From Verrucomicrobiota bacterium (GTDB lineage Bacteria; Verrucomicrobiota; Verrucomicrobiia; Limisphaerales; AV2), in the NCBI GenBank assembly GCA_003218935.1, contig QHPA01000315.1, positions 1-10,219 on the forward strand: 10,219 nt of DNA. The letters are read 5' to 3'. Positions within the stretch are counted from its first letter, which is position 1. The number at the start of each line of letters is the position of its first letter. The notes beneath the pieces are model-generated. The model was given only the letters and a program-made list of their open reading frames with translations. It did not search any database and was not told where the DNA came from. This document shows, piece after piece, positions 5,831-10,219 of this stretch. Both the position numbers and the translations under genes were made by a program.

Positions 5831-8747
5831 AGTCCGTGTGCGAATGGTTCGGCCCTACGGGCACTTCCACCAGAACTTCGGTGCCTCGGCCCGGCTGGGT
5901 TCGCACATCGAACCTGGCACCCATCTGCCTGGCCCGTTCATGCATCCCCAGAAGCCCGAAATGGGCGCCGTTGGCCGCCGTCATCTGAGGAAGATCGAAT
6001 CCCTGTCCGTCATCCTGAATCCGCAGAGCCACACCCTGTTCCTGATAGTCCAGTTCGATGCAAATCTTTTCCGCCCGGGCGTACTTCAACGAGTTGGTAA
6101 TTGCTTCCTGGCCGATGCGCAGCAGATTGTTTTCAATTTTGGGCGGAAGCGGGCGCGCCGGGGCGTGGATTTTCAAGCGCACGTCCACTGGCTTGTCCGC
6201 CATCATCTGGCGGGCGGTTTCCACCAGCGCATTGCCCAGGTCGCCGTTGTCCAGCGACGCGGAACGCAAGTTCATGACGGAACGGCGCGCCTCCGCCAGA
6301 CTGTGGCGAACCATCTGCAACGCCACCTTCAAATGCTGCTGCGCTTGTGCGGGCGCTTCGGTCAGCTTGGCCGCGACGGCCTCCAACTGAAATCCGATTC
6401 CCGCAAAACCCTGCGCCAATGTGTCGTGAAGTTCGCGCGCGATGCGACTGCGTTCGGCCAGCACGAGGGAGAATTTATCGCGCGCCAGTTTCATCCGGCG
6501 GTGATGAAAGCCCCAGGCCGCAATCAGGATGGTGGCCGCACCGAAGCAATAAAACCACGTCGTCCGATAGAATTGAGGCGCGAGGGAAAAGGCAAACGCT
6601 GCGCCGGACTCGTTCCACACGCCGTCATTGTTGCAAGCGCGCACACGGAACTCATAATTGCCGGCCGGCAGTTGATTGTAAACGGCGGTGCGGCGTGTTT
6701 CGGCGTCGACCCACTGGCCGTCAAGTCCTTCGAGTTTGTATTGAAACCGGACTTTTTCCGGCGCGGCAAGGCTGAGCGCGGTGAAATAAAATCGCAGTTC
6801 ATGCGCGCTCGATGGAAGTTTGGCCGGCAACAGCGGATCAAAACTTTGATTGCCCGCGTAAACCTGTTCGATGAGCACCGGCGGCGGTCGCAGGTTTCGA
6901 GTAATGGCCTTTGGATCGATCACCACGAGGCCGTTGACGGTTGGAAACCACAGCCGGCCGTCCTTGCTTCGGCAGCCGGCGGATTGCGTTCCGCCTTCGC
7001 ACTGGGTTGATTTCATGCCGTCGGCCAGGCCGTAAGCAACGCATGGCAGCGTCCGGATTCGCCCCAGATCGAAATCCTCCACCGCCTGCCTGGCGAGACT
7101 GAAGATGCCGCGGTTGCTCGACATCCAGAGATTTTGCCGGTCGTCTTCGAGAATCTGGAAAATAACACTTTGCAACGGTCCGGTGTGCGACGTGTAGGCG
7201 GTGAACTTTCCGCCCCGGTAACGGGAGAGGCCGCGTTGTGTTCCAAACCAGAGCGCGCCTTGAGCGTCTTCATAAATACTGTAAACCGCGTTGTGAGCGA
7301 GGCCGTCCCGCGTCGTGAAGACCGTGAGCTTGCCATTCTGATAGCAACACAGTCCATCATTCGTGCCCACCCACAAGTTACCTTCACGATCCTGTTCGAT
7401 CACACGGATCAGGTTGCCGGGCAGACCCTCCGGCGTTGAATAAACGGAAAACGCTCCGGCCCGGTAACGACACAACCCGCCGGCACTGCCGCCCACCCAA
7501 ATGCTGCCCTCACGGTCTCCAAACACGGTTCGTGTTCGATGTTGGATGGGGAATCCCTCGAACCAGACATTTCCGCCACGGTCCTCGCCGATGGTCAGGA
7601 TGAAATTGCTGGGCAGACCATCTTCTGCGGTATAGTTGGTGAACTTGCCGTCCTGAAACCGGCTCAGCCCGCCGCCATCCGTTCCAATCCAAAGCGCGCC
7701 GTCACGGCTTGCGAAGACACACTTGGTAAAGTTGTTCGCTAAACCTTCCCTGGCCGTATAGACTTTCAACCGGGCGTCTCTAAGTTGTGCCAGCCCCCCG
7801 CCGTGCGTGCCAATCCATAAACTTTTTTCCTGGTCTTCGTAGAGAGCCTCGACCCGGTTGTGCGGCAGGCCGTCTTGTTTCGTGTAACTGGAGATTTTAT
7901 CATTCGCGAGCCGGCCCAATCCGTCCCAGGTGGCAATCCAGAAATTGCCGTCGGAGTCCTGATAAACGTCGCGCACGCGGTCATCAGGCAAACCGTTTTT
8001 CGTGCTGTAGCCTGTGTATTTTCCGTTCTCCAACCGGGCCAGCCCGTCTCCGAAGCTTCCGATCCAAAGCACGCCATTGCGATCGACATAGACTTTTCTG
8101 ACCAGCGTGTTGAGCCAGCCATCCGGAAGAGCGCATGGATTAAAGCGTCCTTGAGAAAACCAGTTCACTCCGCCGCTCGTCCCCAACCACAGACGGCCCT
8201 GGCCATCCTCACAAATGGAAAAAACGCTCGGCCCCGCCAGCCCATCCGCAACGGTGTAGGCGACAAACTTACCATCGCGATAGCGCGCCAGGCCGTTCCA
8301 GGTTCCCATCCAGAGGTTGCTCTGGCTGTCCTCATAAATGTCCAGGACCCCGTTGCCGGGCAGCCCGTCCTGGCTCCTATAGCAGGTGAATTTGCCTTGG
8401 AAGAAACGGCTCACGCCCCCGTTGAAGGTGCCGATCCAAAGTTGCCCCAAGCGGTCTTCGTGGAGCGCCCGAATGTCGTTTGACTCCAGACCCGGACTGT
8501 TCTCAGTGTGGAAAACGGTGAACTTCACGCCATCGAATCGGGCCAGGCCGTCGCGCGTGCCCACCCACAAATAACCGTCGCGCGTCTGCGTAATGGCTTG
8601 CACTGATCCTTGCGGCAGTCCTTCCCCTTCACCCCAGACGTTCTGATGATACTGGGTGATGGCGGTGGAAGGATCGAGGGAGAGTACGCTGTGGGAGAAG
8701 ACCAAAACGGCCAATGCCAAACCAAGCCTGGTTGCCGAGGCTTTCAT
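5817..8747 (-). CDS. Reg_prop/Y_Y_Y sensor histidine kinase (HisKA_3 type)
   Basis: The 976-residue sensor starts with a signal peptide (MKASATRLGLALAVLVFSHS). About 14 Reg_prop blades (43 to about 620; core D-x-x-G-x-L-W-x-G-T, about 41-42 residues each) form the periplasmic double propeller. A Y_Y_Y domain follows at about 651-728, then one membrane helix at about 731-747 and the cytoplasmic kinase. The phosphorylated histidine is H774 in ELHDTLAQGF (HisKA_3). The ATPase domain has N885 (GQEAITNSLKYA), DDGQGF at 912-917 and GLLGMHERA near 931. It should autophosphorylate and pass phosphate to the overlapping regulator. The frame is open to 8966, but the signal peptide supports 8747; there is no clear ribosome binding site. 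Blade nine is about 20 residues short (near residue 396, base 7560). Related sensors often detect glycan breakdown products; the ligand here is unknown. Confidence 0.93.
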   Translation of the reverse strand: MKASATRLGLALAVLVFSHSVLSLDPSTAITQYHQNVWGEGEGLPQGSVQAITQTRDGYLWVGTRDGLARFDGVKFTVFHTENSPGLESNDIRALHEDRLGQLWIGTFNGGVSRFFQGKFTCYRSQDGLPGNGVLDIYEDSQSNLWMGTWNGLARYRDGKFVAYTVADGLAGPSVFSICEDGQGRLWLGTSGGVNWFSQGRFNPCALPDGWLNTLVRKVYVDRNGVLWIGSFGDGLARLENGKYTGYSTKNGLPDDRVRDVYQDSDGNFWIATWDGLGRLANDKISSYTKQDGLPHNRVEALYEDQEKSLWIGTHGGGLAQLRDARLKVYTAREGLANNFTKCVFASRDGALWIGTDGGGLSRFQDGKFTNYTAEDGLPSNFILTIGEDRGGNVWFEGFPIQHRTRTVFGDREGSIWVGGSAGGLCRYRAGAFSVYSTPEGLPGNLIRVIEQDREGNLWVGTNDGLCCYQNGKLTVFTTRDGLAHNAVYSIYEDAQGALWFGTQRGLSRYRGGKFTAYTSHTGPLQSVIFQILEDDRQNLWMSSNRGIFSLARQAVEDFDLGRIRTLPCVAYGLADGMKSTQCEGGTQSAGCRSKDGRLWFPTVNGLVVIDPKAITRNLRPPPVLIEQVYAGNQSFDPLLPAKLPSSAHELRFYFTALSLAAPEKVRFQYKLEGLDGQWVDAETRRTAVYNQLPAGNYEFRVRACNNDGVWNESGAAFAFSLAPQFYRTTWFYCFGAATILIAAWGFHHRRMKLARDKFSLVLAERSRIARELHDTLAQGFAGIGFQLEAVAAKLTEAPAQAQQHLKVALQMVRHSLAEARRSVMNLRSASLDNGDLGNALVETARQMMADKPVDVRLKIHAPARPLPPKIENNLLRIGQEAITNSLKYARAEKICIELDYQEQGVALRIQDDGQGFDLPQMTAANGAHFGLLGMHERARQMGARFDVRTQPGRGTEVLVEVPVGPNHSHTDYDQA

Positions 8748-9032
8748 GGGATCGGCTGCAAAATAGTTGTTGTTTGACGAATAGCCAACACATTTTCCGC
8801 AGTTCGCGGACGCCTCTTCGTCGTCGAATCGCGCATCTACGCCGTCATGCACGTTCGACGCGACCCGGACTAGAAAAGCCGTTTGCCGGGTTTCGATAGG
8901 CATGGTGAAGAAGCTCTTGCAGCCTCTTGGTTTTGTCCGTCCATGGCTCGAGAAGTTTGTTGACATTGAGACTCGTTCTCATTTATACCCTCCCCCGGTT
9001 CTCGCGGTTTAACAATCAACTTGAAGATTCAG
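8748..9032. promoter_or_regulatory. Divergent intergenic region between sensor kinase and barrel gene
   Basis: These 285 bases separate two divergent transcription units and must hold both promoters unless the kinase starts further upstream. The plus-strand promoter is listed separately. For the kinase a weak candidate is TTGGCT (8783-8788 on the minus strand), 17 bases, then TATTTT (8760-8765). It would start RNA only a few bases before the ATG at 8747, so I do not rely on it. The kinase frame stays open to 8966, so part of this region could be translated. No RNA gene or terminator was seen. Confidence 0.5.
8960..8989 (+). promoter_or_regulatory. Sigma-70-type promoter with an inverted repeat in its spacer
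   Basis: A perfect -35 box TTGACA (8960-8965) is followed after 18 bases by TATACC (8984-8989), a 4/6 match to the -10 box. This predicts an RNA start near 8996 and a leader of about 37 bases before the ATG at 9033. Between the boxes lies TGAGA-CTCGT-TCTCA (8967-8981), a perfect 5-bp inverted repeat centred in the spacer. That is a position where a bound repressor or regulator would control the promoter. A NarL-type dimer from the adjacent system is one candidate, which is inference only. Confidence 0.5.
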
Positions 9033-9857
9033 ATGTACCTTGAATTACGCCGCAATATGTTCGTGGCACTCCTCGCGCTCGCCTTGTGCCCGGCGAACCT
9101 TCGCGCCGACGAACGACGTTTCGGCTACACCTACGAACCGGAAACTCTGCCCAAAGGCGGGGCGGAGTTTGAAAACTGGGTCACGTTTCGGACGCAGCGC
9201 AATAAGAGGATCGGACAGCAGAATTTCAATCGCTGGGAACTCCGTCAGGCGTTGGAGTATGGCGTTAATGACCGTTACACGGTGGAGCTCTATTTGAATG
9301 AAGCTTCACAAAGCTACCGTAATCCCGCGACCGGGGAAGACATCTCCGCGTTCCGTTTTGGCGGCGTTTCACTAGAGAATCGTTATATGGTGCTCAACCC
9401 GGCCGAACGCGCGGTCGGGTTGACCCTGTATTTGGAGCCGCGTTATTCCGGCGACGAAGCCGAAGTAGAACAGAAGATCATCCTCGGCCAGCGGCATGGG
9501 AACTGGAAGTGGGCCTTTAACCTGACTCATGCTACCGAGTGGTCGGAAAATCTTCACAAAGCTGAAGGTGAGCTGGAAGCCAGCCTCGGCATTGCCCGCG
9601 ACCTGAATACGCACTGGTCAATCGGTTTGGAATTGCGGGACCACAACGAACTGCCCGACTACCACAAATGGGAGAACACGGCCCTGTTCCTGGGCCCGGT
9701 TATCAGTTGTCGGCGGGAGAAATGGTGGGCGGCCTTATCGGTTTTGCCGCAGATTTACGGCGTCAACTACGGCGGCGATCCTGACGGGAACCGCCATCTG
9801 GAGCTGGAGGGTCATGAGCGGTTGAATCTGCGGCTCATCTTTGGCATTGATTTTTAA
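9033..9857 (+). CDS. Predicted outer-membrane beta-barrel protein
   Basis: The 274-residue product has a signal peptide (two arginines, then MFVALLALALCPANLRA). The mature part alternates polar and hydrophobic residues in short strands rich in aromatics (RFGYTYEPETLPKGG, FENWVTFRT, RYTVELYLNE, FGGVSLENRYMVL, WSIGLELRD). It ends RLIFGIDF with a terminal phenylalanine, as in outer-membrane barrels recognised by the Bam machinery. No enzyme motif is apparent, so it could be a channel or a structural barrel. The frame can also start with TTG at 9021 or ATG at 9057; 9033 is preferred because it is an ATG with a GAAG six bases upstream and a proper basic N-terminus. It is transcribed away from the sensor kinase, and its stop codon overlaps the start of the cytochrome gene. 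Confidence 0.75.
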   Translation: MYLELRRNMFVALLALALCPANLRADERRFGYTYEPETLPKGGAEFENWVTFRTQRNKRIGQQNFNRWELRQALEYGVNDRYTVELYLNEASQSYRNPATGEDISAFRFGGVSLENRYMVLNPAERAVGLTLYLEPRYSGDEAEVEQKIILGQRHGNWKWAFNLTHATEWSENLHKAEGELEASLGIARDLNTHWSIGLELRDHNELPDYHKWENTALFLGPVISCRREKWWAALSVLPQIYGVNYGGDPDGNRHLELEGHERLNLRLIFGIDF

Positions 9858-10195
9858 TGCGCTGCGTTTGCTCAGCGTTGACTATGGTGATCGTCTTGGT
9901 CGCGAATCTGGCGGGGTGTCAAAGCCTCCCACCTGCCGATCGGATACCTCCGACGCTCGACCCGGCAAAGGCAGCCGCACTTTCCCCGGACATAGTATCG
10001 CGAGGAGCAAAGCTCTATTCACTGAAGTGCGCCAGATGTCACAAATTCTATAACCCGGCCGATTATGGCGATGCGGAGTGGCACGGATGGATGACCCGGA
10101 TGAGCAAGAAGGCTCACTTGGAGTCGGACGAACGCGAGATTCTGGTTCGTTATTTGGATGCGTTCCGCTCAGAAGAAAGGGCGCTGGAACATTGA
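9857..10195 (+). CDS. Lipoprotein monohaem cytochrome c
   Basis: The 112-residue product has a lipoprotein signal peptide with lipobox L18-A-G-C21, so the mature protein is probably membrane-anchored through Cys21. One haem c site is present, C58-A-R-C61-H62, followed by an aromatic stretch (EWHGWM) and two candidate distal ligands, M79 and M82. A closing helix ILVRYLDAF completes a small class I-like cytochrome fold. The ATG shares one base with the barrel's TAA (TAATG) and there is no independent ribosome binding site, indicating translational coupling. Pairing with an outer-membrane barrel suggests an electron-transfer protein in the periplasm, but the partner is not identifiable. After its stop only 24 bases remain, with no feature. 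Confidence 0.88.
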   Translation: MRCVCSALTMVIVLVANLAGCQSLPPADRIPPTLDPAKAAALSPDIVSRGAKLYSLKCARCHKFYNPADYGDAEWHGWMTRMSKKAHLESDEREILVRYLDAFRSEERALEH

Positions 10196-10219
10196 GAATC
10201 CGCATCACGATATCAGCCT

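Noticed and set aside
5174..7010. Long plus-strand open frames (308 and 420 codons) antisense to the regulator and kinase
   Set aside because: They are mirror frames of well-supported minus-strand genes in G+C-rich DNA; the proteins show no domain or signal peptide and are cysteine-, arginine- and histidine-laden shadows.
8748..8966. N-terminal extension of the sensor kinase to an ATG at 8966
   Set aside because: The extra 73 residues are not hydrophobic and would bury the signal peptide; the far end also overlaps the divergent promoter.
9882..10208. Minus-strand frame of 108 codons opposite the cytochrome gene
   Set aside because: The plus strand encodes a clear CxxCH lipoprotein there; the opposite frame has no recognisable features.

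Overview
The window reads as a G+C-rich chromosomal fragment from the Verrucomicrobiota (Pedosphaera/Limisphaerales-like), probably a metagenomic contig. The taxonomic call is inference from protein types: a Pirellula/Verrucomicrobium-type haem-binding domain joined to a glucose/sorbosone-dehydrogenase-like propeller, a secreted PD40 (TolB-like) protein, a Tat-exported TIM-barrel-like protein, and a Reg_prop/Y_Y_Y sensor kinase. Nearly every product carries an export signal. No tRNA, rRNA, CRISPR array, transposase or integrase was seen.

Left block, 1-3677, all on the minus strand. A secreted cytochrome c/GSDH fusion (1731-3677) is followed after a short gap by a secreted PD40 protein (665-1711). 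Three short reading frames then follow, each joined to the one before by a 4-nt stop/start overlap. The last is the start of a secreted protein (85-292). That gene runs into a perfect 84-bp inverted repeat (1-84 against 136-219), which looks like a fold-back or chimeric join at a contig end rather than biology.

Middle, 3720-5071, minus strand. A wrecked gene for a Tat-exported TIM-barrel-like protein. The signal peptide and first strand are in one frame, a frameshifting deletion follows near 4895, the barrel core is in another frame up to 3939, then comes about 140 bp of unrelated sequence, and finally a recognisable remnant of the original C-terminus (3720-3797).

Right block, 5198-10195. 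A two-component system on the minus strand (one-piece Reg_prop sensor kinase 5817-8747 overlapping a NarL-type regulator 5198-5830) diverges from a plus-strand pair: a predicted outer-membrane beta-barrel (9033-9857) and a lipoprotein monohaem cytochrome c (9857-10195), joined by TAATG. The promoter of the plus-strand pair has a perfect TTGACA and a small inverted repeat in its spacer. The simplest working model is that the sensor responds to an extracytoplasmic signal and its regulator controls the divergent barrel/cytochrome pair. The sensor also lacks about 20 residues from one propeller blade. Together with the broken Tat gene and the fold-back, this raises the question of whether some lesions are assembly errors.
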